Notes: a model not told the origin generated them from the letters alone. A DNA stretch of 64,000 nt from an uncultured Porphyromonadaceae bacterium (GCA_900538705.1 UPZG01000002.1:124001-188000), one strand, 5' to 3'; counted from the stretch's first letter, positions 54,313 through 63,838 are shown. A program made the numbers and translations.

Positions 54313-57108
54313 TTACAAAGAGAAATTCAACTCCATGCCGAAATAAGGCTCCACATTACGACGCACCAACAAGCCGTTTGATGTATAATCGGGCAGATAG
54401 TCGAGCAAACGATTGGCAAAGAGCGACAGCCGCAACCACTTACCTATATTCTTAGTAACCTTAAGATTGACATAAAGAGCAATAGGCACAGTCTGCTTGC
54501 GGAATGATGCTTCGTTATAGGTTTTGACAAGGAATTGCAAACGGGGGTCGGCAGCCGATTGCTCGGTGTAGGGATGCAACTCGCCGTCGGCGACATCGAG
54601 GTAACTGACGGGCACGCCGTTGCGCCACATTTGCTGGGTAGAGATATACCAGACGCATTGTAGCGAGGTAGAGAATATCAATCCCCACTCGGGGACTTGC
54701 GTGTCGAGCATGAAATTGGTATTGAACTGCTCGTTGATGCGGCCGTCGTTCCAATCGTACAATCCCACGTAGGAGTCGGAAACAGGACGGTTGTCAACGA
54801 CATCGGATACCGTCTCGAACATGGGAAGGCTGTTGGTATAAATGGAACGGAACCATGCCCCGTTGATGACAACCGCCGTGCGCAACGGCGCAATGCGCTG
54901 CGACGAGAATTGAAATTCGACCCCCTCCTTACTTATCCGGCTGCCATTGGAGGCCTGCTTGTAACCATCCAGGCGGACTCGGTCGGTGTAGGGTATATCG
55001 TCGAGCGAGGGGGGCCCTTGCAAAGCATCGGCATCGATGGCCGTATGGTCATACTCGCGGTAGGCAAAGGGGGCATAGAATGAGGAATAGCGGAAGCCGG
55101 ATGTGAGGTTCTCCCGGAAATAGGATACCGACAGGCGGTTGCCGTTGTAAGAGAAGTCGGCCCGGACTTCCCACTTGGTATTGCGGGCCGGACGAAGCTC
55201 ATAGTTGGTAATATCCTCTATATAAGTGATTATATTCACCCGGCTGTTTTCGAGCGGATTACGGGTGTCGTAATAGTTGAGCTGCACGATGTCGTTGTAC
55301 CATGTATCGGGATATAGATAATCGAGGGTAGGCATTTTCGTGGTAAGGCCAAAACCACCCGAGAGGCTTATGTCGAGGTCTTTCCCTGCGACGCGGATAG
55401 AGGGAAAACGCCATTGCAGGTTGATGCGGGGGTCGAGATAGGGCTTCCCCTGCAGGAGATAGCGCTCGTCCATTCCTACCATCATGATAGAACGCACTCC
55501 AATTTGCAACTCAGCTTCGTGCTCTCCTATTTGTGCTACGGCATTGGTTTCGAGGAAGGAAGATAAATTTTGCAAGGCCGGAATATCGCGATAGGCTCGT
55601 GGCCGGGTACTCCATGAGGCAGAAAGGGGACGGGACGGGTCATAAATCTGCCCCAAACCAAAATTTTTAGAGTAGTTCCACTCCAATCCGCCACGCAACA
55701 GGAGCCTGAATGGAGAGAGCTTCCACTCCAACTCTGATTTTGCCTTCAAGAAAGCATTGAAAGGCCGACCATCGCTAACGTAATCGGCAACATATTCCGA
55801 GAAGATAAAAGTCCCGTCGTGTACCCCTTCGCCCCACACGGTGGGGGCTACCGCAGCCCGTTGCGGGCTGACCAGCTTACGGCGTTCGAGACGGTCGCTC
55901 TGCATGCTTACCGACGAAAAGAGCTCTATCCCCTTGACCCACGGAACGTGAGGGAGCAGCAGCTTGAAATTGTTGGTAACCGAAGCCCGGTTGTAGGACG
56001 ATTTATAGGTGTCGATTTTCTGGTAAGAGAGGTCGGGGTCGGTTTTTACATCGTCGAACGAGCCGGTATAGTCGGCACTCGGTGACCACGTCAGCCGCCA
56101 CTTCTCGCCTATCCAATCGCGGGTGATGCGCAACGAAAAGGTGGCGCGCTTGTAGTTTTCGAGGTGATTGCGGGGGTCGGCCTTGGAGTCTAAAAATCCG
56201 GCATCGACATTGAGCAGCATATTATAGCGGTCGAAAGAAAAGCCTTTCCCCACAGAGAATAATTTGCTATACTCATCGGCCTTGAAACGCGCAGTAAGAG
56301 GTGTTGTGCGACGTATGCGCTTGATATTGACCAAACCGCTGGTAAGGTTGCCATACTCTGCCGACGGAATGCCCCGCACAATCTCGACACTCTCGATATC
56401 GTCGGTAGAGATGGTGCGCATATCTACGCCTTTGTTGGTTGCGTCACGGGCATACTCGGGCGATGAGGCATCGGTCGTGCCGGGTATGTTCTGCAAATTG
56501 GCGTCGGTATTGATGGGTGCCCCGTCTACGACAAAGAGTGTCCCCAAAGAGGATATGGAGTAATCGGAGTTGGAGACAGGTGTCCCCGAAGCGCCGAGTG
56601 TACCTGTCTCGCGCAGATGTATGGAGTTGACCTGTCCCATTTGGGGTGTTTGGGATATGTTACCGGGCAGGAGTTCGAGCAGGTCTGTGAAGCTGGTGGG
56701 TTGGAGGTGTGTCATCATCTCGCGGTTTATTTTCGAGGAACTCACGATACCCTGCGACTCGTGTGCCGTCACTACCACCTCGGCAAGTGCATTACTCGAC
56801 TGTGTAAGTTTCAGTGTCGCCGAAATATCTTCGTGAATCGATAGTTCCCGGCGTAACTGATTGTATCCCACATACGTAACTTGCAGTCTGTAAACATCCT
56901 CAACAACAGCGGCAATAGAAAAAAAACCATGTTCGTCAGAAAGTACCGAGTAGCTCTTATCGCCACTCAACGAGATTGTGGCAAAGGAAAGAGGATCACC
57001 TGTCGCAGCATCGATAACAACTCCTTTATAAGAAAAAGTCACAGCATAACAAATCGTATGCAATGAAAAGGAAAAGAGCAACAATAGTATGACATAACAA
57101 TATTTCAT
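54313..57108 (-). CDS. TonB-dependent receptor of the DUF4876/DUF6850 locus
   Basis: A 931-residue outer membrane receptor. Signal peptide (LLLFSFSLHTICYA), CarboxypepD_reg-like domain near residues 25-110 (KGVVIDAATGDPLSFATISL), plug near 125-240 (LPGNISQTPQMGQVNSIHLRE, then VDGAPINTDANL, EIVRGIPSAEYGNLTSGLVN) and a large barrel. The plug has a long Ser/Thr-rich insert before VDGAP. It is the first gene of an operon with DUF4876 and DUF6850 partners, and is divergent from a T9SS protein operon. The ligand is unknown; a metal complex or haem would fit the PepSY neighbour across the divide. Confidence 0.92.
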   Translation of the reverse strand: MKYCYVILLLLFSFSLHTICYAVTFSYKGVVIDAATGDPLSFATISLSGDKSYSVLSDEHGFFSIAAVVEDVYRLQVTYVGYNQLRRELSIHEDISATLKLTQSSNALAEVVVTAHESQGIVSSSKINREMMTHLQPTSFTDLLELLPGNISQTPQMGQVNSIHLRETGTLGASGTPVSNSDYSISSLGTLFVVDGAPINTDANLQNIPGTTDASSPEYARDATNKGVDMRTISTDDIESVEIVRGIPSAEYGNLTSGLVNIKRIRRTTPLTARFKADEYSKLFSVGKGFSFDRYNMLLNVDAGFLDSKADPRNHLENYKRATFSLRITRDWIGEKWRLTWSPSADYTGSFDDVKTDPDLSYQKIDTYKSSYNRASVTNNFKLLLPHVPWVKGIELFSSVSMQSDRLERRKLVSPQRAAVAPTVWGEGVHDGTFIFSEYVADYVSDGRPFNAFLKAKSELEWKLSPFRLLLRGGLEWNYSKNFGLGQIYDPSRPLSASWSTRPRAYRDIPALQNLSSFLETNAVAQIGEHEAELQIGVRSIMMVGMDERYLLQGKPYLDPRINLQWRFPSIRVAGKDLDISLSGGFGLTTKMPTLDYLYPDTWYNDIVQLNYYDTRNPLENSRVNIITYIEDITNYELRPARNTKWEVRADFSYNGNRLSVSYFRENLTSGFRYSSFYAPFAYREYDHTAIDADALQGPPSLDDIPYTDRVRLDGYKQASNGSRISKEGVEFQFSSQRIAPLRTAVVINGAWFRSIYTNSLPMFETVSDVVDNRPVSDSYVGLYDWNDGRINEQFNTNFMLDTQVPEWGLIFSTSLQCVWYISTQQMWRNGVPVSYLDVADGELHPYTEQSAADPRLQFLVKTYNEASFRKQTVPIALYVNLKVTKNIGKWLRLSLFANRLLDYLPDYTSNGLLVRRNVEPYFGMELNFSL

Positions 57109-57459
57109 GCTGTGACGGTATATTGAAAATTACAATCGGCCATACTCTCGCATATTCATTGCGCCCCATGTGTGACGATAAATAAACAGTCGTGTCAGCA
57201 ACAAGGATAATACGCTACTCGATTGGCGTGGGCAAAGATAGAGCAAACATTATATAGCCGCCTATCGCCACAAATGGTGATTTTAACACAAGAATACCCA
57301 TTTATAGGGATTGCGGGCGTGATTGCGGCGGCTGTACTTTTGCAACGCCGCTGCCCGAGGAGTGCAAGAGAGCATATGGTACCGACTCCTGCGCAGCTGA
57401 AAAACGACAAACAAAACATGTGACAAAAGGACTCTATTTAACAAATTAACAAAAAAGAG
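57109..57459. promoter_or_regulatory. Divergent regulatory region between receptor and T9SS operons
   Basis: A plus-strand promoter is well formed: TTG at 57311-57313, 21 bases, TACTTTTG at 57335-57342, leaving a leader of about 115 nt that contains an AGGAGT/ACTCCT hairpin near 57357-57389. On the minus strand TATCTTTG at 57233-57240 lies about 125 bases upstream of the receptor. No metal-regulator operator was recognised. Confidence 0.6.
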
Positions 57460-59205
57460 ATGAAAAAACTTGTACTCATTGCGTCGATAGCTGCATGGTC
57501 GCTCGGCGCGTCGGCCCAAGAACTGAATTGGGCAAGAACAATCGACAGTAGCAACAGCGAAAGCCCCAACTCTATCATAGAGAGTGCCGACGGGGGCCTG
57601 CTTACGTTCTGCACCTTCGGGTCGAGGAGTGACGGAAACCCTGTTTATTATAACGGGACACAGGTGGGTGCCGGATGTGCGACAACGGCCAACTCGGACA
57701 ACTACAACGCCCTGGTGATGAAACTGGACAGTAACGGGGAGCTGTTGTGGAACGTTTACAGCAACTCGGGCGACCTCACCATCAACTCGTCAAACATAGC
57801 TGCTACAGCAGACGGCGGTGCCGTATTGGCACTGAAAATGCGTTACGCCAGCGGTTATCCTGAAAAATATCCGAAATTTACCGATGCCGACGGCAGTGAA
57901 TGGACGTTAGAAAATTGGAACACAGGATACCGTGTACAGTATATCGTTATCTTAAAAATCGGCAATTTAGGCGACATAGAATGGGTAAAGAAAGTAGAAG
58001 TGGATACTAAACCCGAAGAACTTGCCTCATACTATACAGAGGGTACACCCGACGGCGTAGACCCGTATGCCATAGCCGTAGATGCAGAGCAAAACATATA
58101 TATCGCCGGCCGATACCGCAAAACGCTTGTATTTACCAATGCCAACAATGGAACCGTGACACTCACACCCCATAACGTCGCAGAGTGGGACGGCGACTCG
58201 CAAGATACGAACGGCGACCTGTTATTGGTGAAAATGGACAACGAGGGAAACTATGTAGACCATATCACGTCTAAAGGTATCATCGCTCGCGACCAAATCG
58301 TGGATATGCTCTATGACAACGGTAAACTCTATTTCGCAGGCAACATGAAGAGCAACGACGGGACAACTGTCGTAAGTATCGACGGCAAAAACGTAACACC
58401 TACCTTGTATGACGACATTGTAATAGGATGTATCGACGTTGCAGGATTTACCGCAGAATGGATTTCAACGATACAAGCATTTCCTGCTTCTAACGGTAAG
58501 CATACTACACAGATAAAACGTTTGCAAATGATAGACAATGAGCTGTATGTAATGGGACATATCGTCGGAGGCTTTGGAGCTAACGGTGCTGCGCAGGCCT
58601 CTATTGCCAGCACAGGAACTTTGCAAGAAGGATTTATCGTCAAATACAGTGCAACCGATGGTTCATGGTTGGGTGGTGCTGTCAACGGTAAATCGATAGG
58701 CGGATATTACGGAGCTTTCAAAAGCAATAATACGCTGTATGCTTTCGGGTACAAGCTCGGTTCGATATTCTTGGACATATATGACGAATCGTCATGGGAA
58801 CGCACCCGAGATATAGAAATCATTTCAGGTGGAGGCATGAGTACGGCATGGAGCTGCCTCAAACAGGGAAATAACCTCTACACTTTCACCCGAAGCAACA
58901 GCGACACATCGACTTTCTATAACTCTGATGTCACCACCGAGACACAAGGTTGGGGCAACATTCTTGCAAGCTGGAACGTAGAGAACCTGGCATCGGCGAT
59001 ACAGAGTGCAACGGCCGACGGCAACACCCGCATTTACGGCGAGGAGGGCGGCGTGAAAATCGTCTGCAACGAAGCCACGGACGTAGCTATCTATAATACG
59101 GTGGGACAAATCGTATACAGCGGAAAAGCGGCCGAAGGCTCAAACTTCGTTTCACTGCCGCAAGGCGTATATATTGTAAACGACAAAAAGGTTATTACTT
59201 TCTGA
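57460..59205 (+). CDS. Secreted beta-propeller-like protein with T9SS type A sorting domain
   Basis: A 581-residue exported protein with signal peptide (ASIAAWSLGASAQ). The middle repeats blades with the pattern of SBBP/PQQ-like propellers: SADGGLLTFCTFG, LVMKLDSNGELLWNVYS, DAEQNIYIAGRYRKTLVF, VKMDNEGNYVDHI, DNGKLYFAGN. The last ~75 residues (TRIYGEEGGVKIVCNEATDV to KKVITF) form a T9SS type A sorting domain with a shortened last strand. It leads an operon with lipoprotein, PepSY, ABC and DUF4857 genes, so it may be an extracellular ligand-binding part of that system. A hairpin follows. Confidence 0.83.
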   Translation: MKKLVLIASIAAWSLGASAQELNWARTIDSSNSESPNSIIESADGGLLTFCTFGSRSDGNPVYYNGTQVGAGCATTANSDNYNALVMKLDSNGELLWNVYSNSGDLTINSSNIAATADGGAVLALKMRYASGYPEKYPKFTDADGSEWTLENWNTGYRVQYIVILKIGNLGDIEWVKKVEVDTKPEELASYYTEGTPDGVDPYAIAVDAEQNIYIAGRYRKTLVFTNANNGTVTLTPHNVAEWDGDSQDTNGDLLLVKMDNEGNYVDHITSKGIIARDQIVDMLYDNGKLYFAGNMKSNDGTTVVSIDGKNVTPTLYDDIVIGCIDVAGFTAEWISTIQAFPASNGKHTTQIKRLQMIDNELYVMGHIVGGFGANGAAQASIASTGTLQEGFIVKYSATDGSWLGGAVNGKSIGGYYGAFKSNNTLYAFGYKLGSIFLDIYDESSWERTRDIEIISGGGMSTAWSCLKQGNNLYTFTRSNSDTSTFYNSDVTTETQGWGNILASWNVENLASAIQSATADGNTRIYGEEGGVKIVCNEATDVAIYNTVGQIVYSGKAAEGSNFVSLPQGVYIVNDKKVITF

Positions 59206-59241
59206 CGAGACGCTGCATAGAACAATAACTTTCTCTCACTC

Positions 59242-59273
59242 ACTCCTCCGGGGGATTCTTCTCCCGGAGGAGT
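59242..59273 (+). terminator. GC-rich intercistronic hairpin
   Basis: A perfect 11-bp GC-rich stem (59242-59252 with 59263-59273) with a 10-nt loop. No U tract follows, so it may act as a partial terminator or a 3' stabiliser that raises expression of the T9SS gene relative to the genes after it. Confidence 0.5.
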
Positions 59274-59314
59274 CAAAGTAAAAACAGTAATCATACATAA
59301 CAAACTATACAATC

Positions 59315-59899
59315 ATGAAAAGATTTTTTATTATTGCGACTGCTGCGGCTGCATGTATGTGCATGACAGGCTGCAATAACAACGGTGAGAAAAACACAAC
59401 TTCGCAAACTGTTGCAGAGACGACACCCTCTATCATGGAGGTGGACGGGCTTTTGGCCGAGGCCGATTCGCTCACCGGTACAGAGGTGACTTTCCAAGGG
59501 GTGTGTACCCATACCTGCAAACATGGCGCCCGCAAAATTTTCGTCATGGGCAGCGATGACACACAGGTAATACGTGTAGAGGCTGGCAAGCTGGGGGCTT
59601 TCAGCCAAGATTGTGTCAACAACATCGTCACCATAACGGGTATATTGAAGGAACAACGTGTCGATGAGGCCTACCTGCAAAATTGGGAGGCTCAGGCCAA
59701 AGCCCAAACGGCCGAGCAACATGGCGACTCTGAGGCCGGATGCGATACTGAAAAGAGTGCCCGCGGCGAAACGGGGAACTCGGTGGCCGAACGTATTGCC
59801 GACTTCCGTCGCCGTATTGCAGAGGAAAATGCCAAGAGTGGCAAAGAGTACCTCTCTTTTTACTACGTAGAAGCCACCTCGTATGAGATTGAACGCTAA
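59315..59899 (+). CDS. Cys/His-rich OB-fold-like lipoprotein
   Basis: A 194-residue lipoprotein, lipobox MCMTGC. The core near residues 40-115 (DSLTGTEVTFQGVCTHTCKH, VIRVEAGKLGAFSQDCVNN, VTITGILKEQRVDEAY) has an OB-fold-like strand pattern. It holds the cluster CTHTCKH, with a further Cys at QDC and at AGC, suitable for a metal, haem or redox site. A charged, helical C-terminal half follows. It precedes the PepSY gene by one base, so the two are translated together; a periplasmic or outer-leaflet metal-handling role is inferred. Confidence 0.78.
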   Translation: MKRFFIIATAAAACMCMTGCNNNGEKNTTSQTVAETTPSIMEVDGLLAEADSLTGTEVTFQGVCTHTCKHGARKIFVMGSDDTQVIRVEAGKLGAFSQDCVNNIVTITGILKEQRVDEAYLQNWEAQAKAQTAEQHGDSEAGCDTEKSARGETGNSVAERIADFRRRIAEENAKSGKEYLSFYYVEATSYEIER

Positions 59900-59900
59900 C

Positions 59901-60452
59901 ATGCTGCGCCGGTGGAGCCGAAACATCCATCGCGACCTCTCTTTCTTTTTTGCCGGGGTGTTGCTGATATATGTCGTATCGGGATTGGTAATGAACCACC
60001 ACGATACTATCAACCCACATTACTCGGTAAAGCGAATAGAGTATAAAGCACCATACCGGATGCCTGCGCAGGAAGATATAACCCATAACGATGTAATAAA
60101 GCTGTTAAGAACCGTCGAAGAAGAAAACAACTATACAAAACACTACTTCCCGCAACCGGGAGAGATGAAGGTGTTTCTCAAAGGCGGCTCAAATCTATGG
60201 GTAGAACTGGCAACAGGTCATGTGGTGTATGAGTCGGTGAAGCGCCGTCCGATAATAGGCAGTATGACTCGGCTGCACTATAATCCGGGGAAATGGTGGA
60301 CCATATTTTCTGACATCTTTGCCATAGGAATGGTAGTGATAATAGTCACCGGCGTAATAATGCTCAAAGGGAACAAGGGGCTCATAGGCCGAGGAGGGAT
60401 AGAATTGCTCGCCGGTATGGCAATTCCTATTGCTTTCCTTTTATTCTTTTAA
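59901..60452 (+). CDS. PepSY-associated membrane protein
   Basis: A 183-residue inner membrane protein: an N-terminal helix preceded by WSRNIHRDLSFFFAG and followed by SGLVMNHHD, a periplasmic PepSY-like domain near residues 45-115, and two C-terminal helices preceded by RLHYNPGKWWT. Conserved His in IHRDL, NHHD and LHYNPGK fit the PepSY-TM group, often found next to TonB receptors for iron or haem and proposed to act in reduction. An alternative start at 59883 overlaps the lipoprotein gene; 59901 is chosen for the family-like N-terminus. Confidence 0.85.
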   Translation: MLRRWSRNIHRDLSFFFAGVLLIYVVSGLVMNHHDTINPHYSVKRIEYKAPYRMPAQEDITHNDVIKLLRTVEEENNYTKHYFPQPGEMKVFLKGGSNLWVELATGHVVYESVKRRPIIGSMTRLHYNPGKWWTIFSDIFAIGMVVIIVTGVIMLKGNKGLIGRGGIELLAGMAIPIAFLLFF

Positions 60453-60594
60453 TTAACCATTAAGGAGTGCCGTATTGATGTCTTACATCTGGCAAGTGCA
60501 ATTGCATTGTATATAGGATGATTTCCCTTTTTTAGGATATACAAAACTATTGCTCGGAAATATCAATGCAAACACACTCCTATACTGTTTGAAT

Positions 60595-61482
60595 ATGGAA
60601 AATATCATCGAATGCCGCCATCTCACTCACTATTATGGCAAACGACTCATTTACAAAGACCTGTCATTTGACGTACCACGAGGCCGCATTTTGGGATTGC
60701 TGGGAAAAAACGGAACAGGTAAAACCACAACCATCAATATACTGAACGGCTACCTGAAACCTCGCGAAGGAGAATGCCGTATCTTCGGCGAGACAATACA
60801 AAAAATTGCGCCCGAGAAACGTCGCGATATAGGACTGCTGCTCGAAGGCCATGTGCAATACTCCTTTATGACCATAACACAGATAGAACGATTTTACTCA
60901 GCATTCTATCCCCGATGGAGAAAAGAGGCCTACTACGAACTGATGTCGCTACTAAAAGTTACACCCGGGCAACGCATAGCTCGCATGTCGTGCGGACAGC
61001 GTTCGCAGGTTGCACTGGGATTGATATTGGCTCAAGACCCCGAGCTGCTTATCCTTGACGATTTCTCGCTCGGACTCGACCCCGGCTACCGCCGTCTTTT
61101 TGTAGAGTATCTGAAGGAGTATGCCGTAACGGGGAAAAAGAGTGTATTCCTCACTTCGCATATCATACAAGATATGGAACGTCTCATAGACGACTGTATC
61201 ATCATGGATTACGGACATATTGCAGTACAGATGCCCGTAAAACACCTGATGCACGACATACACGCCTATCGCTATAACGTACCCGAGTGTTACCGGCATG
61301 CTGAGATAGAGGGATTTTTCACTCCCTCACGTATACGTAACTCGATAGAGATGTACAGTCTACTGCCCGTCGACGATGCTCGTCACAGACTTGCCGATGC
61401 CGGCATACCGCTCTCAGACCTGCAGATAGTACAACCAGATAACCTTGAAGATGCTTTTATAGGAATCACGGGAAAATACTGA
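60595..61482 (+). CDS. ABC transporter ATP-binding protein
   Basis: A 295-residue ATPase. Walker A GKNGTGKTT near residue 40, a Q-loop, signature-like MSCGQRSQ near 137 in place of LSGGQ, and Walker B LLILDDF near 157. The modified signature (CGQ) and the YtrB-like overall form resemble exporters or lipid/peptide ABC subunits. It pairs with the membrane protein six bases downstream. The longer frame from 60550 is rejected. It follows PepSY after a 142-base gap with no clear promoter box, so it may begin a separate unit. The gap holds little else. Confidence 0.9.
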   Translation: MENIIECRHLTHYYGKRLIYKDLSFDVPRGRILGLLGKNGTGKTTTINILNGYLKPREGECRIFGETIQKIAPEKRRDIGLLLEGHVQYSFMTITQIERFYSAFYPRWRKEAYYELMSLLKVTPGQRIARMSCGQRSQVALGLILAQDPELLILDDFSLGLDPGYRRLFVEYLKEYAVTGKKSVFLTSHIIQDMERLIDDCIIMDYGHIAVQMPVKHLMHDIHAYRYNVPECYRHAEIEGFFTPSRIRNSIEMYSLLPVDDARHRLADAGIPLSDLQIVQPDNLEDAFIGITGKY

Positions 61483-61487
61483 TACTT

Positions 61488-62165
61488 ATGATTATGGAAA
61501 AGGCTATACTATATAAAGAATGGATAAAGACCAGAGGCTACTGCCTGCTGGCATTGATTGTTTCGTGCGGCATGGTGGTTTACAGCCTAATAAAAATGAG
61601 GTATATAATAGGAATAAAAGGTGTAGAACATTTATGGATGGTGATGATGGAACGTGATGCCGTATTTGTAGACCGTCTCACGTACCTGCCTGTCATAGTG
61701 GGGACATTGCTTGCCATCGTGCAGTTTGTACCCGAAATGCAGCAAAAGCGGATGAAACTGATGTTACATCTACCCTACCCGCGCTTTCTCAACATCTCTA
61801 TCATGCTACTATACGGATTGTGCTGCCTGCTTACATGTTTTGCTCTACACTTTGCAGGTATATGGCTCTATACACGCACATTCTTGCCACCAGAGCTTTA
61901 CAGTCGCATGCTGCTCACTGCTTTGCCGTGGTATATAGCCGGCTTCATGGTATATCTATTGAGCGCCTGGTGTGTACTGGAACCTACCTGGAAAAGGCGT
62001 ATTGTAAATGCAGCAATGACTGTTGCCATAACAAGCACTTGTTTTCTCTCAACAAATCCCGAAGTTTATAACCGCATGACCTGGTTACTGGCAATATATA
62101 CTGTACTTTGCTTTTTCTTACCGATGCTGTCGGTACAACGTTTTATAGATGGCAAACAAGACTAA
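61488..62165 (+). CDS. ABC transporter membrane subunit
   Basis: A 225-residue membrane protein with about six helices (LLALIVSCGMVVYSLI, LPVIVGTLLAIVQFV, ISIMLLYGLCCLLTCFALHF, WYIAGFMVYLLSAWCV among them). It has no similarity I recognise beyond ABC-2-like permeases. Starts at 61488 and 61494 are both possible. The six-base gap from the ATPase makes it its partner. Transport direction is unknown. Confidence 0.8.
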   Translation: MIMEKAILYKEWIKTRGYCLLALIVSCGMVVYSLIKMRYIIGIKGVEHLWMVMMERDAVFVDRLTYLPVIVGTLLAIVQFVPEMQQKRMKLMLHLPYPRFLNISIMLLYGLCCLLTCFALHFAGIWLYTRTFLPPELYSRMLLTALPWYIAGFMVYLLSAWCVLEPTWKRRIVNAAMTVAITSTCFLSTNPEVYNRMTWLLAIYTVLCFFLPMLSVQRFIDGKQD

Positions 62166-62185
62166 CCTCGCACAAATATATAACA

Positions 62186-63250
62186 ATGATACGTTTCGCA
62201 AAGATAATATTTTGGATATCGGTACTGTGGCTCGGTATATGGCTTATACCGAGTCTCTATGACTTCCTGCTCGTACAACCGCTAAGCACTCCTTTTACCT
62301 TATATAGCACTGTAACAGGCGATTTCGCATGGATAGATCGCTCGCAGGGACATGCTATCTATACCGACAGAAAGGGGGGAAAATATACCGAAACAGAATT
62401 CGACAGTATATTCCCTTTTTTCTATTACCGACAACTTGTAGCCGACGAAAGATTTCCTGATACGCTACATGGTATGGCCGTATCACCAAGGATGGCACAA
62501 ACCGAATCTTTCATGTTTAAGAGTACACCTTTGTCATACAACGCTCCAAAAATAGAATTGTATCCACTCTTGGAATCAATGTCGGGCCGGGTCGATTTGA
62601 AAATGCCTGACGATGTATTCCGTATCACCGACCACGGAATTGAGTTTATATGTATGGCCGACAACCGAGTAGACGCAGCAAAAAGCAACACTTATACCGA
62701 AGCGATGCGGCGAAAAGGCTTTACATTTCCGTCGCAAATCATAGCCGGAAACCCAACCGTCAAAAAAGAGTATGACGAAGGGTATCTCATTACCGACAAG
62801 GAGGGAAAACTCTTCCACTTGAAACAGGTAAAAGGACGACCATACTGCCGTCATATTGCATTGCCCGACAGCCTGCATATAGACCATATCTTCCTTACAG
62901 AATTTCGCAACCGTCGGTTTCACGCCTTCATCATCGACGACAAGCATCGTATGTATGTGCTCTATACCGGCAACTACGAGATAAAACAGGTAGATATACC
63001 GGCTTTCGACCCCACGCGCGAGGCTATTACCATCATGGGAAATCCTTTTGACTGGACACTGACACTGACCTCTCTCTCCTCATCCACTCTCTACGCCATA
63101 GAGGCAACATCGCTGCAATGTATGGGAACAATGCAACATAACATAGAAATACCTTGGAGCGAAAAATTACGCCGATATGTAATGCCTCTACGTCTTGGTT
63201 TTGTATCTCCCATAAACCCGTATATACTGCCAAGAATCAACGAATATTAG
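62186..63250 (+). CDS. DUF4857 family membrane-anchored protein
   Basis: A 354-residue protein with an N-terminal helix (IIFWISVLWLGIWLIPSLYD) and a large extracytoplasmic domain. Landmarks are GDFAWIDRSQGHAIYTDRKG, FFYYRQLVADERFPD and FDWTLTLTSLSSSTLYAIEATS. It fits DUF4857, a Bacteroidales family of unknown function found with ABC genes. The frame extends to 62108 inside the permease gene; ATG 62186 gives the proper membrane anchor. A beta-propeller-like repeat of six or seven blades is possible. It is the last gene of the run. Confidence 0.82.
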   Translation: MIRFAKIIFWISVLWLGIWLIPSLYDFLLVQPLSTPFTLYSTVTGDFAWIDRSQGHAIYTDRKGGKYTETEFDSIFPFFYYRQLVADERFPDTLHGMAVSPRMAQTESFMFKSTPLSYNAPKIELYPLLESMSGRVDLKMPDDVFRITDHGIEFICMADNRVDAAKSNTYTEAMRRKGFTFPSQIIAGNPTVKKEYDEGYLITDKEGKLFHLKQVKGRPYCRHIALPDSLHIDHIFLTEFRNRRFHAFIIDDKHRMYVLYTGNYEIKQVDIPAFDPTREAITIMGNPFDWTLTLTSLSSSTLYAIEATSLQCMGTMQHNIEIPWSEKLRRYVMPLRLGFVSPINPYILPRINEY

Positions 63251-63257
63251 TCTCTAA

Positions 63258-63293
63258 GTCACGCCCAGCCTTTTCACTTAGGTTGGGCGTGAC
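63258..63293 (+). terminator. Hairpin after DUF4857 gene
   Basis: A 13-bp stem with one G-U pair (63258-63270 with 63281-63293) and a 10-nt loop, 7 bases after the DUF4857 stop. The U tract is missing, but the position fits the operon end. Confidence 0.6.
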
Positions 63294-63417
63294 AATAAGA
63301 GAAGACGAACTCAATATAATAAGACCCTACTGAAATATTACCATACATACAACGATTCCCGTTACAAAGAGATATCTGTCTAATCACTTTTCCCAATGTT
63401 AAAAACAAGGTACAAAA

Positions 63418-63449
63418 TTTGTTGCAGACAACAAAAGGCTATATCTTTG
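63418..63449 (+). promoter_or_regulatory. Promoter of the small membrane protein gene
   Basis: TTTG at 63418-63421, a 20-base spacer and TATCTTTG at 63442-63449 match the full Bacteroidota promoter. The start codon follows 17 bases later. Confidence 0.75.
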
Positions 63450-63466
63450 CGTTACGGAGAAACGAT

Positions 63467-63658
63467 ATGAACAGAATAAACAAGGCTTTACTGCTCAACA
63501 CCATAGGATTGCTCATTACATCGTCGCTCTTGATAGGTCAACGATACATAGACATACCCGACAGCATTGCCATCGTGGCTTGCTGCATTGCATTGGTATG
63601 TATTGTGGCCGGTATTGTAATTTCAATAAAAACCATCTTAAGGAAAAAAGAGGATTAA
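63467..63658 (+). CDS. Small two-helix membrane protein
   Basis: A 63-residue protein with two hydrophobic segments (LLLNTIGLLITSSLLIG and SIAIVACCIALVCIVAGIVISI) and a basic C-terminus (KTILRKKED). The family is not recognised. The strong promoter 17 bases upstream and the terminator downstream support a real, monocistronic gene. The longer frame to 63419 begins inside the promoter and is rejected. Confidence 0.65.
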   Translation: MNRINKALLLNTIGLLITSSLLIGQRYIDIPDSIAIVACCIALVCIVAGIVISIKTILRKKED

Positions 63659-63741
63659 CGCAATCTACTACATTCTTGCATCCGTCTTTGCAGAGAGATG
63701 ATTCATTTATCTTTACCCCATTTCTATACACAATAAGAAAT

Positions 63742-63786
63742 AGAGCAGCCGGTGCATCATCCCAATTATGACATACCGGCTGCTCT
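63742..63786. terminator. Bidirectional terminator near the right edge
   Basis: A perfect 12-bp stem (63742-63753 with 63775-63786) with a 21-nt loop, between the plus-strand small gene and a convergent minus-strand gene. Confidence 0.65.
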
Positions 63787-63838
63787 TTATATCTATTATT
63801 TCGCAGTTCGTACTAAATTAAAGCAATATAAGTAGCTA

